DNA of 64,000 bases from Streptomyces sp. NBC_00704 (GCF_036226605.1 NZ_CP109000.1:7973746-8037745); one strand, 5' to 3'. Counted from the stretch's first letter, positions 1 through 8,799 are shown. The notes: a model not told the origin generated them from the letters alone. Numbers and translations are program-made.

Positions 1-111
1 GTCGAAGGCGTTGCCGCCGCGGTCCAGCATGGACATGCCCGTCTGGGAGGCCAGCCAGTGGGTGGAGGCGACGGCACCGCGGGTGCCGTGCAGTTCCGGT
101 CGGAAGAGCAC
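1..111 (-). CDS. Gamma-glutamyltransferase-like protein, N-terminus only (LmbA-type)
   Basis: The first 37 codons of a minus-strand gene that runs off the left edge. The visible protein starts VLFRPELHGTRGAVAS and reaches GMSMLDRGGNAFD, the typical N-terminal signature of gamma-glutamyltranspeptidase proenzymes (ASxxxLASxxGxxxLxxGGNAFDA). The GTG start at 111 is preceded by AAAGGA at 9-base spacing. In 4-alkyl-L-proline pathways (lincomycin LmbA and PBD homologues) this family acts as a C-C hydrolase that shortens the ring-opened DOPA product rather than as a glutathione enzyme. Its place after the PhzF-like gene supports that role. The catalytic Thr lies outside the window, so activity cannot be judged. 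Confidence 0.85.
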   Translation of the reverse strand, partial: MLFRPELHGTRGAVASTHWLASQTGMSMLDRGGNAFD

Positions 112-162
112 CTGGGAAGATCCTTTCTGGTCGTACGGTCGGACCGCGGGACGGAGCGGGGG

Positions 163-1026
163 TCAGGGGCGTCCGGGGGGTGTCATCCGGCCGGAGGCGG
201 TGACGGTGACCCGGCCGTGGACCGTGGCGGCGCTGGCCCGGCCCTCTGTGAGGTCGACGGTGCAGGAGAGGGTGGCCGGGCGGCCGAGGCCCTCGCCCTG
301 ACGGACCTGGTAGGCGTGGCGGCCGTCGGCGCCGGGGAGCGCCTTCTCCTCGGCGAGCCAGGCGCCGAGCCCCAGCGCGGCGGAGGCGCAGGCCGGGTCC
401 TCGGGCATGCCGTAACCGGGGGCGAACACGCGGACGCGGGCGGTGCGGCCGGCCTGGTCCCAGGCGACGAGCACCGCGTCCGGGCAGTCCGCCCAGACCG
501 GGTCGGTCAGGTCGGCCGCGGCGCGCGTGAGGGCCTTCGCGCCCACCGGCAGGACGTGGAACGCCGGTCCGAAGCCGGTCAGACGTGGAGTGCCCGTCAG
601 ATCGGTGTCCGTCAGGCCGCACGCCGTGAGCAGCGGGCCGGGGTCCCATTCGGGCCGCAGCAGCGGCTCGCCCGCGACGGACAGGGTGGAGCCGTCGGCC
701 CCGGCGGTCACGGCGAGTTGCCTGCCGCCGCACTCCTGCACCGCCTTCCCGGCCGCGAGCCGCCCGGCGCGCACGAGCGCGCTCGCGGTGCCCACCGCGC
801 TGTGCCCGCCGTACGGCGACTCCCCGTCCGGGGTCATCACCCGCACTCCGTACGTCGACCCCGGCAGGGCCGGCGGCACCACGAACGCCGTCTCCGTCAG
901 GGCGGTCTCGCGGGCGACGGCCAGCATGTCCGCCGTGGAGAGCGCCGCCGCGTCGGGGACGACGCCGAGGGCGCAGCCGCCGTACGGGGTGTCCGTGAAC
1001 ATGTCGACGATCTCGTACGCGATCAA
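163..1026 (-). CDS. PhzF-family isomerase (LmbX-like)
   Basis: A 287-aa PhzF-fold protein. The catalytic Glu45 lies in ALTETAFV, and the second-domain motif PYGGHSAVG is at about residues 71-79. PhzF enzymes isomerise dienes without a cofactor. In lincomycin, hormaomycin and PBD pathways the LmbX-type member isomerises the pyrroline intermediate derived from L-DOPA. The TTG start at 1026 overlaps the stop of the F420-type reductase as TTGA and has GAAGGAG 7 bases upstream, so translation is probably coupled. Length is normal for the family. The pathway role is inferred from neighbours; the fold is clear. Confidence 0.88.
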   Translation of the reverse strand: MIAYEIVDMFTDTPYGGCALGVVPDAAALSTADMLAVARETALTETAFVVPPALPGSTYGVRVMTPDGESPYGGHSAVGTASALVRAGRLAAGKAVQECGGRQLAVTAGADGSTLSVAGEPLLRPEWDPGPLLTACGLTDTDLTGTPRLTGFGPAFHVLPVGAKALTRAAADLTDPVWADCPDAVLVAWDQAGRTARVRVFAPGYGMPEDPACASAALGLGAWLAEEKALPGADGRHAYQVRQGEGLGRPATLSCTVDLTEGRASAATVHGRVTVTASGRMTPPGRP

Positions 1027-1982
1027 CGTCGCTCTCCTTCGCCACCGGGGGCGCCGCCCGGCCGGGGTGACACGGGCCCGGTCCGCGCAGCCGCCTCCCG
1101 TCCGGGGAGCAGCACCTCCTGCGCGACGGCCTCCAGCAAAAGCGGGTCGCCCTCGTACGGGAACGACGCGCGCGGCCAGTGCACGACCAGGTCGGTGACG
1201 CCCAGCTCGCCGAAGCGGCCCACCGCGTCCCGGTACGACTCGACGGATTCGAGCACCCCGCCGACCAGGGCGCCGGTCAGCAGCAGCCGGTCCAGCGTGG
1301 CCGGGTCACGGCCGGTCGCCTCGCACGCGGCGTCGAGCTCGTCCAGCTGCCGGGCGATGTCGGGCAGCGCCTTCTCGTAGGGCAGGGCGTCGAAGCGCCC
1401 GGGCGGACCGGCCGTCACCCAGGTGTCCGCCCGCCGCGCTGCGAGCCGCATCCCGCGCGGCCCGGTCGCGGCGACGGCGAACGGCACGCGCGGCCGTGTC
1501 AGGCAGCCGGGGTTCACCGGCACGCCGTCGAAGGCGTAGTGCTCGCCCGCGTACGAGGCGCTCCGCTCGGTGAGCAGGAGGTCCAGCGCCTCGACGAACT
1601 CGGCGAACCGGTCGGCGCGCTCGCGCGGGGTCCGCTCGGTGGGGTCCACCACCCGGTCGTCCAGGCCGCCCGCCCCCGCGCCCAGTCCGCAGACGAATCG
1701 GCCTCCGGCGACGTCCTCCAGCGACATCACCTCCTTGGCCAGCGTCACCGGATGGCGGTAGGTGGGCGTGGCGACCATCGTGCCCAGCGTGATCCGCGAG
1801 GTGACGGCCGCGGCGGCGGCCAGGGTGGGGACACAGGCGAACCAGGGCTCGTCCCGCAGCCACCGCCACATCAGCTGGTCGTAGGTCCAGGCGTGGTCGA
1901 AGCCCAGCCGCTCGGCCAGGACCCACTGCTCGCGCGCCCGCGACCAGCGCCGCTCGGGCAGGATCACCACTCCGTGCCGCAC
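1023..1982 (-). CDS. LLM-class F420-dependent reductase (LmbY-like)
   Basis: A 319-aa luciferase-like (LLM) flavin/F420 protein. Typical features are the N-terminal strand-helix AERLGFDHAWTYD, the stretch TSRITLGTMVATPTYRHP, LAKEVMSLEDVAGGRFVCGLGAG, and a C-terminal EALDLLL/RVPFAVAATGPRG segment. LmbY-type homologues reduce the imine or diene of the 4-alkyl-pyrroline with F420H2 in lincomycin and PBD pathways. The start is GTG 1982 with GGAGG at 7 bases. The upstream in-frame extension is only antisense-like low-complexity sequence and was discarded. The stop overlaps the next gene. Cofactor preference (F420 rather than FMN) is inferred from family and context. Confidence 0.85.
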   Translation of the reverse strand: MRHGVVILPERRWSRAREQWVLAERLGFDHAWTYDQLMWRWLRDEPWFACVPTLAAAAAVTSRITLGTMVATPTYRHPVTLAKEVMSLEDVAGGRFVCGLGAGAGGLDDRVVDPTERTPRERADRFAEFVEALDLLLTERSASYAGEHYAFDGVPVNPGCLTRPRVPFAVAATGPRGMRLAARRADTWVTAGPPGRFDALPYEKALPDIARQLDELDAACEATGRDPATLDRLLLTGALVGGVLESVESYRDAVGRFGELGVTDLVVHWPRASFPYEGDPLLLEAVAQEVLLPGREAAARTGPVSPRPGGAPGGEGERR

Positions 1983-2068
1983 GCGTACTCCTCCTTCGTC
2001 GTACCGGATGCCGTGGTGCTCCGTCGTGCCGGACGTTGTCCGGCCTCGTCGTGCCGGACGCCGTCCCG

Positions 2069-3025
2069 TCAGGGGGCGCTGTGGTGCAGCACCCGTGGCC
2101 TGAGCTGCCCGGCGGCGGCGTCGATCCTGCCCAGGACCGACGCGAAGCCTTCCTCGTAGCCCTGGCGTACCTCGTCGCCGCGCAGTTCCTCGGGGAAGGC
2201 GACGTCCTCCTGCGGACCGAGGCCGGGATAGAGGCCGTTGGTCGCCACGTCCTGCGTGATGGCCCGCAGCCGGCTCCGCAACTGGCCGACCAGCTCCGTC
2301 GCGTCGACCGGGGCCCGCAAGGTCAGGAAGTAGTGGTCGTAGATGAGTGCCTGAGTCTCGGGGCGGGTCGGTGCGACCTCCGCGGCCGACTCCTGGAGCA
2401 GCGAACGGCCGCCCGGCACCAGCTTGGCCGCCACCCCCGCGTGCACCCTGTGGTACATCTGCACCGCCTTCTTCAGCCGCTCGGCCTCCGGCGTCCCCTC
2501 CCACTCGGTCTTCTTCCCCCGCAGCAGCGAGCGCACGGGCATGAAGTCCGGTGCCCAGGTGCCGCTGAAGCTGCGGTGCTGGAGGTACATGCTCGGCCGG
2601 ATCACCGTCCCGTAGACGTCGGCGGGGCAGGAACTGGTGTACAGCAGCATCGCGGTGTAGGCGTCGGTGAGGTCCGTCATCGCCCGCAGGGACGGCGCGG
2701 GGTCGGAACGGGAGCGGGCCTGGTGCAGGGCGTGCGCCGTCAACTGCCAGATGGCGAAGGTGGCTTGGTGTCCCGTGATCCAGCGGAACCAGAACAGCTG
2801 GTGGGAGATCTCCTCGGCGGCGAGCGCCGGCCCCGTGCGCGGGCACGGCGCGGCGCTCCGCACGCGGGAGGTGTCGGCGGGAAGCACGTCCGAGATCGCG
2901 GTCTCCGTTCCCGGGGTCGGCGGCTCGGGCAGCGTCAGCGGTTCCAGGCCGTAGGGGAAGTCCCCGAAGTCCCAGCCGTCGGGCACCGGCAGTTCGGTCA
3001 CGGTGCGGGGGGCGCGCATGCTCAT
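2069..3025 (-). CDS. Heme-type L-tyrosine 3-hydroxylase (LmbB2-like)
   Basis: A 318-aa protein resembling the small heme-dependent tyrosine hydroxylases of secondary metabolism (LmbB2 of lincomycin, Orf13 of anthramycin, SfmD-related), which make L-DOPA from tyrosine. It is rich in His and Trp in the segment EISHQLFWFRWITGHQ and has IYDHYFLTLRAPVD near residue 235; there is no flavin or pterin motif. ATG 3025 has AGGAGG upstream and overlaps the dioxygenase stop as ATGA, the usual pairing of these two genes. Assignment rests on overall resemblance plus the adjacent DOPA dioxygenase; the heme ligand was not identified. Confidence 0.8.
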   Translation of the reverse strand: MSMRAPRTVTELPVPDGWDFGDFPYGLEPLTLPEPPTPGTETAISDVLPADTSRVRSAAPCPRTGPALAAEEISHQLFWFRWITGHQATFAIWQLTAHALHQARSRSDPAPSLRAMTDLTDAYTAMLLYTSSCPADVYGTVIRPSMYLQHRSFSGTWAPDFMPVRSLLRGKKTEWEGTPEAERLKKAVQMYHRVHAGVAAKLVPGGRSLLQESAAEVAPTRPETQALIYDHYFLTLRAPVDATELVGQLRSRLRAITQDVATNGLYPGLGPQEDVAFPEELRGDEVRQGYEEGFASVLGRIDAAAGQLRPRVLHHSAP

Positions 3026-3555
3026 CGGTCTCCTCCTGGCGGCACGTAGGTGAACTCGAACTCCAGGCCGTTGACGTCCAGGACGTAGCAGCTCTGGACT
3101 CCGTCGTCGTCGATGACGATGTCGGTGGGCTTCTCGTCACCGGCGAACGTGAAGCGGCCGGACTCGTACAGCCGGAACCAGCGCTCGCGCCAGGCCCGCA
3201 GCTCCTCGGGGGAGCCGGTGGCGAGGCAGACGTGCTGGAACTGGCGGGTGTTGGCGCCGGGGACGGCGCCGTCGTGCCCGGTGCGCTCGAAGAGGTGGAA
3301 GCGCAGTCCGGCCACCATCACCTCGGTCAGCCGGGTGATGCCGGGCAGGCGGCTCAGCGTCAGGTCGGAGAAGGTGTCCAGCGTCCAGTTGGTCCGGCAG
3401 CCGAAGAACTCCTCGTACCAGGCGGCGCAGTTGTCGAGGTCGTCCGTCTGCACGCCCACGTGGTGCAGCTCCGGTACGAGGTGGAGATCGAAGGCGGGAT
3501 CAGGGCCGGGGTCGGGGTTGGGCGGTCGCTCTGTCGTGGTCCCGGTTCGCTGCAA
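3022..3555 (-). CDS. VOC-family L-DOPA 2,3-dioxygenase (LmbB1-like)
   Basis: A 177-aa vicinal-oxygen-chelate protein. The likely metal ligands are a His in LHHVGVQ (H31/H32), H108 in QFQHVCLAT and a Glu in GLEFEFTY near the C-terminus, the His-His-Glu set expected of extradiol dioxygenases. LmbB1-type members open L-DOPA at C2-C3 and the product cyclises to a pyrroline carboxylate, the second step to 4-alkyl-prolines. TTG 3555 is preferred because AGGAG sits 9 bases upstream and no ATG/GTG is better placed. It is the first gene of the block tyrosine hydroxylase, reductase, isomerase, transferase, and is transcribed away from the O-methyltransferase. Confidence 0.85.
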   Translation of the reverse strand: MQRTGTTTERPPNPDPGPDPAFDLHLVPELHHVGVQTDDLDNCAAWYEEFFGCRTNWTLDTFSDLTLSRLPGITRLTEVMVAGLRFHLFERTGHDGAVPGANTRQFQHVCLATGSPEELRAWRERWFRLYESGRFTFAGDEKPTDIVIDDDGVQSCYVLDVNGLEFEFTYVPPGGDR

Positions 3556-3772
3556 GATTCTGCGCTCCTCTCATTGAAGTCGTGCCAGGGGCGATCGAGG
3601 GGTGGACTGATGGGGGGAGACGAAAGGCGTTGCTTTCTCGTTCAGGCGGGCGAATTCCCGAAAATCCGCTCCACTAACCGACGGGGATAAGTGGACGACA
3701 TGAATCCGCCGTTTTTCTGGAATTCCTCCCTTCGGGGTGCCGAATTCCGTCCTCGCGGGGAACACTGGGGTC
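3556..3772. promoter_or_regulatory. Divergent promoter region between DOPA dioxygenase and O-methyltransferase
   Basis: A 217-bp gap between divergently oriented genes, locally richer in A/T than the flanks (for example gaaaggcgttgctttctcg and cgtttttctggaattcctc). It must hold promoters for both directions if the minus-strand block 3555-1 is transcribed separately from the NRPS operon. No unambiguous operator was seen. Confidence 0.45.
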
Positions 3773-4477
3773 ATGACACAGCATCAGTGGAGCGCGGTGG
3801 ACGGCTACTTCGACACGGTTCTCGGTGACGAGGACCCCGCACTGGCCGCCGCCGCCCAGGCACACATCGGATTCGACCTCCCCGATATCGGGGTCTCCCG
3901 CTCCCAGGGAAAGCTGCTGCACCTGCTGGCCCTCGTCCAGCGCGCCGAGCGCATTCTGGAGATAGGCACCTTCGGCGGGTACAGCTCCATCTGGCTCGCC
4001 CGCGCCCTGCCGCCCGGCGGACGGCTGGTCACCATCGAGTGGGAGCGTTCGTTCGCCGAGACCGCCGCCGGCCATCTGGCGCGGGCCGGTGTCGCCGACC
4101 GCGTCGACCAGCGGGTGGGGCGGGCGCTCGACATCCTGCCCGACCTCGCGAAGACCGGGGAGCAGCCGTTCGACCTGGTCTTCATCGACGCCAACAAGCC
4201 CGACACCCCGGAGTACTTCGACTGGGCCCTGGAACTGTCCCGGCCCGGCGGCGTCATCGTCGTCGACAACGTGGTGCTCGGCGGCGCCGTCGCCGACGCG
4301 GACGACCCCGACGGCGGGGTCCGCGGGATGCGGCGCTTCCACGAGAAGGTCGCCGCGGAGCCCAGGGTCAGCGCCACCACGATCCAGACGGTGGGCGCCA
4401 AGGGCTACGACGGCTTCACCCTGGCCGTGATCCTGCCCGACCCGGACGACCGGCCCGAGGCGCCCGGCCCGCGCTGA
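3773..4477 (+). CDS. Class I SAM-dependent O-methyltransferase (CCoAOMT type)
   Basis: A 234-aa enzyme of the caffeoyl-CoA/catechol O-methyltransferase family. Motif I is ILEIGTFGGYSSIWLA (about residues 64-79), followed by VTIEWERSF (acidic residue binding ribose), the metal-site stretch FDLVFIDANKPDTPEYFDW, and VIVVDNVVLGG. Such enzymes methylate catechol hydroxyls with Mg2+. In this cluster it fits methylation of the hydroxylated anthranilate unit, as in methoxylated PBDs. ATG 3773 was chosen from the family N-terminus; GTG 3737 would add 12 residues. It is the only biosynthetic gene here on the plus strand and converges on the hydroxylase gene. Confidence 0.88.
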   Translation: MTQHQWSAVDGYFDTVLGDEDPALAAAAQAHIGFDLPDIGVSRSQGKLLHLLALVQRAERILEIGTFGGYSSIWLARALPPGGRLVTIEWERSFAETAAGHLARAGVADRVDQRVGRALDILPDLAKTGEQPFDLVFIDANKPDTPEYFDWALELSRPGGVIVVDNVVLGGAVADADDPDGGVRGMRRFHEKVAAEPRVSATTIQTVGAKGYDGFTLAVILPDPDDRPEAPGPR

Positions 4478-4486
4478 CGCCCGGCG

Positions 4487-4501
4487 GGAGGGCGGCCCTC
4501 C
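4487..4501. terminator. Possible bidirectional hairpin between convergent genes
   Basis: GGAGGG and CCCTCC form a 6-bp stem with a CGG loop in the 86-bp gap between the convergent O-methyltransferase and HpaB-type hydroxylase genes. There is no U-tract, which is common for Streptomyces terminators. A weak call. Confidence 0.35.
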
Positions 4502-4563
4502 GGGGGCGGCGGCGGACCGGACACCGGCCGTACGCCGCCCCCGTCGTCGTGCCGGCCCGCCGC

Positions 4564-6165
4564 TCATGCCTGGTCGGGCCCGATGAGGTCCGGCGCCGTC
4601 CAGCCGTCCAGGTCGTACTCGGACATGCACTCCTCGGCGAAGCCCCGGTAGCCGTCGACCAGGCCGGAGGCGGTCTGCGCCATCAGCAGTTCGATACGGA
4701 CGTTCTCGTGGTTGCCCGAGTAGTTGCGCTCGTACAGTTCGTGCCGGCCGCCGAACTCCGTGCCCACGGAGTCCCAGATCAGCTTCATCAGCTTGACCCG
4801 CTCCACCGAGTCGTATCCGTTCGACCCGCGCATGTAGCGGTCGAGATGCGGCCGCAGTTCGGGGTTCTGGAAATCCTTGGCGTGGGAATTCAAGTAGATG
4901 AGGCCGCTGCTGAGGTCCTGGAGGATGATCTCGCGGACCCGCGGATAGCCGATCGTCATGAACCAGCGGTATGCCATGCCGTAATCCAGGTTCGGCAGCA
5001 GTCCGCCGTCGTGCCATGCGTTCGGATTGTGCGCCATCGCGTCGCTCAGACCCCAGAACATGTTCCGCCAGGCGAGCACCTCGCCCACCCTGGTCTGAAT
5101 GCCCCGGAAATCCTTCGTGCCGGTCACGTCCAGCCCCTTGAGGAGCAGGCCGGCGAGGAAGTCCAGCTTCACTGCGAGCCGGGTCACGCCGTGAAAGGTG
5201 AGCCGGTGGGTGAACCCGGACGTGTTCAGGAAGGTCCCGGCCTTCGCGGTGTCGCCGTAGATGAAGACGTTCTCCCAGGGGATCTTCACCTTGTCCAGGA
5301 TGAAGACGGTGTCGTTCTCGTCGAGGCGGCTCGACAGCGGATAGTCGAAGGGGCTGCCCATGCGGTTCGCGGCCAGCTCGTACGACTGGCGGCAGATCAG
5401 CTTCACCCCCGGCGCGTCCATCGGCAGCGTCGCGACGAGCGCGAACTCCTTCTTCTTCACCGGCAGTCCGTAGTGCGCAACGAAGTTGAAGTGGGTCAGC
5501 GCCGACCCCGTCGCCACCACCTTCGCGCCGCTGACCACCAGGCCGTCGTCGCACTCCTTCTCGACGTGCACGAACACGTCGCCGACCTCGTCCGGCGCCC
5601 GGTTGCGGTCCACGGGCGGGTTGATCACCGCGTGGTTCCAGAACAGCACCCGCTCCTGTGCCTCCGCGTACCAGCGGCGGGCGTTGTCCGCGAACTCCCC
5701 GTAGTAGTCCGGGTCCGCTCCCAGCGTGACGAGGAAGCTCGCCTTGTAGTCGGGGCTGCGGCCCATCCAGCCGTACGTCATCCGGGCCCAGCGGGCGATC
5801 GCGTCCCGGTCGCCGACCAGGTCCTCCACACTGCGCGGCACCCGGTAGAACTTGTGCGTGTAGCCGTCGCTGCCGGTGTCGGTCGGCGTGGTCAGCGTGT
5901 CGTGGTGCTCCGGGTCGTGCAGCGCGTCGTACAGCCGCGCCGTCATCCGCGCCGTGTTGCGGAACGCCGGGTGCTTGGTGACGTCGTCGACCCGCTCCCC
6001 GTACGCCCAGATCTCCCGGCCGTCGCGGATGCTCTCCAGGTACTCGTCACCGGTCATCGGACGGGTGGTGCGGCGCGGCGCCGCATCACCGGTGGCGCCC
6101 GCGGCGCCGGTGGTCCCAGTGTCGGGGGTGTCCGCCGCGCCCGTGCTGTGCCTCGTGTCCGTCAT
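4564..6165 (-). CDS. HpaB-type FADH2-dependent aromatic hydroxylase
   Basis: A 533-aa member of the 4-hydroxyphenylacetate 3-monooxygenase large-subunit family. It has the N-terminal TGDEYLESIRDGREIWAYGE, a central VDRNRAPDE/FVHVEKECDDGLVVSGAKVVATGSALTH stretch, KIPWENVFIYGD and a C-terminal SSGLIYLNSHAKDF. These enzymes hydroxylate phenols or aminophenols ortho to an existing group, using FADH2 supplied by a partner reductase, here the gene ending 5 bases upstream. The likely substrate is a (hydroxy)anthranilate or its carrier-bound form; this is inferred. ATG 6165 has AGGGGA at 9-base spacing. Residues 8-37 are a low-complexity T/G/A-rich N-terminal extension. Confidence 0.88.
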   Translation of the reverse strand: MTDTRHSTGAADTPDTGTTGAAGATGDAAPRRTTRPMTGDEYLESIRDGREIWAYGERVDDVTKHPAFRNTARMTARLYDALHDPEHHDTLTTPTDTGSDGYTHKFYRVPRSVEDLVGDRDAIARWARMTYGWMGRSPDYKASFLVTLGADPDYYGEFADNARRWYAEAQERVLFWNHAVINPPVDRNRAPDEVGDVFVHVEKECDDGLVVSGAKVVATGSALTHFNFVAHYGLPVKKKEFALVATLPMDAPGVKLICRQSYELAANRMGSPFDYPLSSRLDENDTVFILDKVKIPWENVFIYGDTAKAGTFLNTSGFTHRLTFHGVTRLAVKLDFLAGLLLKGLDVTGTKDFRGIQTRVGEVLAWRNMFWGLSDAMAHNPNAWHDGGLLPNLDYGMAYRWFMTIGYPRVREIILQDLSSGLIYLNSHAKDFQNPELRPHLDRYMRGSNGYDSVERVKLMKLIWDSVGTEFGGRHELYERNYSGNHENVRIELLMAQTASGLVDGYRGFAEECMSEYDLDGWTAPDLIGPDQA

Positions 6166-6170
6166 GTACG

Positions 6171-6779
6171 TCAGTCCCCTGTCCTGTCTGTCATGTCGGG
6201 CTCTTCGGGTACCGGGAGGTGCGTCACCGGGTCCATGCCGTCCAGGCACAGCGACCAGGCGACGGCGGAGTCGTCCGGCGCCAGCTCCGGGAAGGCGCCG
6301 CCGTGGAACAGCAGCGGCCGTCCCGGACGGCTCTCGAACTCCTCGACGCTCCCGATGTGCAGCGTGTGGTCGCCGCCGTCGTGGATCTGCCAGGGCCGGC
6401 AGACCAGATGAGCCACCGTGCCCGCCAGCCGCGGGTGCGGCCCGTCCTCGTCCACCCACGGCACCGGCTCCGCCATGGGACGACCGGCGAAGTGCATCGC
6501 CAGGTCGCGCTGCGAGGCGTCGAGGATGTTCACGACGTAGTCGCCGTCCTCCCGCAGCAGCGCGCCCGCCCGGCTGCGCCGGTCCAGCGCCACCAGGGCC
6601 AGCGGCGGGTCCAGCGAGACCGAGGTGAACGCGTTGACCGTGGTGCCGTGCACGAGGTCGCCGCGGCGGCAGGTGATCACCGTGACCCCCGTCGCGAACT
6701 GGCCCATGCAACTGCGCAGGGCGCGCGGGTCGATCGGACGGGGCGCGGTGTCCACGCCCCCTCGCTCAGGCATGCTCAT
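6171..6779 (-). CDS. Flavin reductase (HpaC/FMN-binding split-barrel)
   Basis: A 202-aa flavin reductase-like protein. Signature stretches are LRSCMGQFATGVTVITCRRGD, HGTTVNAFTSVSLDPPLALVALDRRS and YVVNILDASQRDLAMHFAG, characteristic of the HpaC/DszD flavin reductase fold. It reduces FAD with NAD(P)H for the adjacent HpaB-type hydroxylase, forming a two-component monooxygenase. ATG 6779 overlaps the 3' end of the PhzE-like gene by 14 bases and has AGGGGGA directly upstream; ATG 6773 is the alternative. It is the fourth of five genes in a compact tail from the DAHP synthase to the hydroxylase. Confidence 0.88.
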   Translation of the reverse strand: MSMPERGGVDTAPRPIDPRALRSCMGQFATGVTVITCRRGDLVHGTTVNAFTSVSLDPPLALVALDRRSRAGALLREDGDYVVNILDASQRDLAMHFAGRPMAEPVPWVDEDGPHPRLAGTVAHLVCRPWQIHDGGDHTLHIGSVEEFESRPGRPLLFHGGAFPELAPDDSAVAWSLCLDGMDPVTHLPVPEEPDMTDRTGD

Positions 6780-8799
6780 GGGTCCCCCTGGACTCCCGGA
6801 GCCGGGTGCCCTGGACACCGGCCCCGTCGCTGTCGTGGACGCCCGGCCGGGGTGCCGCGTGCGGCGCCAGGGCGCCGGTCAGCAGGTCGGCCAGGATGCC
6901 GGGGCCGTCCTCGGTCAGGAACGACTCCGCGTGGAACTGGATGGTGGACAGGGCCGGGCCGCGCAGCGCGATGACCTGGTCGCCGACGCGCTGCACCTGC
7001 ACCGGCCCGCCGCCCAGTGGGGGGTGCAGCCGGTCGCCGTCGGCCCGCGCGGCGTAGCTGTTGTAGAAGCCGGCCCGGCGCGGCCTGCCCCACAGCGGGA
7101 CCCTCAGCCGTCTGCCCTGCGCCGGGTCGGGCAGCCGGGCCACCCGCAGCCCCAGCAGCGTGCACACCACCTGGTGTCCCAGGCAGACCGCCGCCAACGG
7201 CAGCCTGGCCGTCAGCCGTTCGCGGGCCGTGGCCCGCAGCACCCGCACCCGGGCATCGGCCGTGTCCCGCGGATCGCCGGGCCCCGGTCCGAGCAGGACC
7301 ACGCCCGGCGCCCCGGCGACCCCGCCCGCCGTCCGGTGCCAGGGCACCACCCGCACCGAGCAGCCCAGCGACCGCAGCTGGTAGGCGAGCATCGACGTGA
7401 ACCCGTCCTCAGCGTCGACGATCGTGACGTCGGCGCCCGCCACGGCCCGGGCGGCGCTGACGTCGCCGGTCCCGCGCAGCCAGAACGCCGCCAGCCCGTC
7501 GTTGCGGGCGGCCAGCGCGCCGCGCACCGGACCGGCCTCGGCCAGCCCCGCGGCGGACGCCGGCACCGGCGCCTTCGCCGGCCGCCGACCGGACAGCGCG
7601 TCCAGCAGGCCCGACAGCTTGGCGGTGGTCTCCGCCGTCTCGTGCGCCGGCACCGACTCCCGTACGACGGTGGCGCCCGCCGTCAGCCGTACGGTGCCGT
7701 CCACGCCGAGGTCCGCCGTGCGCAGCATCAGCGCCGCGTCCAGCCGCCGCTGCCCGCCCTCGCGGCCCAGCAGGGCGATGACCCCGCTGTAGTAGCCCCG
7801 GCCGCGCGGCTCGTAACGCTCGATCACCCGGCAGGCGTTCTCCACCGGGCTGCCCGTCACGGTCGGCGCGGGCATCGTGGTGCGGAGGATCTCGGTGAGC
7901 GGGCGGTCCGAGCGGCCGGAGAGGTAGTACTCGGTGTGCGCGAGCCGGGACATCCACTTCAGGGACGGCCCGCTGACCCGGACCTCGTCACCGCACAGCG
8001 CCGCCATCATCTTCAGTTCCTCGTCGACGACCATGTACAGCTCGTCGGTCTCCTTGGGGTCGCGCAGGAAGCGCAGCAGCCCCGGCAGGTCGGCGCCGGT
8101 CCGCGGGTAGCGGTAGGTCCCGCTGATCGGGTTCATCTCGACCAGGTCGCCCCGCACCCGCACCTGCTGCTCCGGGGTCGAGCCGATCAGGTACCGGTCG
8201 CCGGTGAAGATCAGGAACGTCCAGTAGGCGCCGGTCTCGGCCGTCATCAGCCCCCGCAGCACCGCGAGGGCGGCCGTGCGGTCGAAGGCGCGGATGCGGC
8301 CGTGCAGGCTGCGGGCCAGCACGAAGTTGGAGCCCTCGCCCCGGTGGATCTCGCGGTGGACGATGGCGTCCACGGCCGCCGCGTAGCCGTCGTCGTCGAT
8401 GTCGAAGCGGGTGTCCTCCACCCGCGGCGCCCGGTCCGGCAGGCAGGCCAGCAGCCGGTCGAGGGGGACCCACCGGTGCTCGCGCACCTCCATGGCGAGC
8501 AGCGGCTCGCCGTCGTCGGGGTGCGCGAAGCCGCGCTCCCGGATCTGCCGGTAGGGGGCGAGGACGAGGGTGTCCGGGGCGTCCGCGCCGCCGTCCGTGG
8601 GCCGCTTCGCCCCGCCGGGCCGGTCCAGGCCGAGGGCGTCCAGGTCGTCCTCGCGCCGTACCGGGCCGCTGAGGATCTCCACCGGTGCCGCGCGGCCGGA
8701 GCCGGAGCGGTGCAGCACCGCGAAGGGCTGGCCCGGCGGCGGCAGCAGCGCGTCGTGGGCCTGCGCCGGAGCGGCGGCGGTGGCGGGCGGCGCGGTCAT
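6766..8799 (-). CDS. PhzE/TrpEG-type chorismate amination enzyme with fused amidotransferase
   Basis: A 677-aa fusion. Residues of about 130-430 are a chorismate-binding TrpE/PhzE domain with NPISGTYRYP, DELYMVVDEELKMM and GSPVENACRVIERYE; about 470-660 are a class I glutamine amidotransferase with nucleophile Cys in VCLGHQ and the His-Glu pair in FHAES. Such enzymes make 2-amino-2-deoxyisochorismate (PhzE) or anthranilate (TrpEG). No PhzD-type hydrolase is seen nearby, and a PBD needs anthranilate, so anthranilate synthase is the better guess; motifs alone do not settle it. ATG 8799 overlaps the DAHP synthase stop as ATGA. Together with that gene it directs chorismate flux into the cluster. 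Confidence 0.87.
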   Translation of the reverse strand: MTAPPATAAAPAQAHDALLPPPGQPFAVLHRSGSGRAAPVEILSGPVRREDDLDALGLDRPGGAKRPTDGGADAPDTLVLAPYRQIRERGFAHPDDGEPLLAMEVREHRWVPLDRLLACLPDRAPRVEDTRFDIDDDGYAAAVDAIVHREIHRGEGSNFVLARSLHGRIRAFDRTAALAVLRGLMTAETGAYWTFLIFTGDRYLIGSTPEQQVRVRGDLVEMNPISGTYRYPRTGADLPGLLRFLRDPKETDELYMVVDEELKMMAALCGDEVRVSGPSLKWMSRLAHTEYYLSGRSDRPLTEILRTTMPAPTVTGSPVENACRVIERYEPRGRGYYSGVIALLGREGGQRRLDAALMLRTADLGVDGTVRLTAGATVVRESVPAHETAETTAKLSGLLDALSGRRPAKAPVPASAAGLAEAGPVRGALAARNDGLAAFWLRGTGDVSAARAVAGADVTIVDAEDGFTSMLAYQLRSLGCSVRVVPWHRTAGGVAGAPGVVLLGPGPGDPRDTADARVRVLRATARERLTARLPLAAVCLGHQVVCTLLGLRVARLPDPAQGRRLRVPLWGRPRRAGFYNSYAARADGDRLHPPLGGGPVQVQRVGDQVIALRGPALSTIQFHAESFLTEDGPGILADLLTGALAPHAAPRPGVHDSDGAGVQGTRLRESRGTHEHA

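Noticed and set aside
58..1380. Long plus-strand open frame (440 codons) over the PhzF-like and reductase genes
   Set aside because: Antisense to clear genes; Arg/Gly-rich low-complexity translation typical of GC-rich shadow frames.
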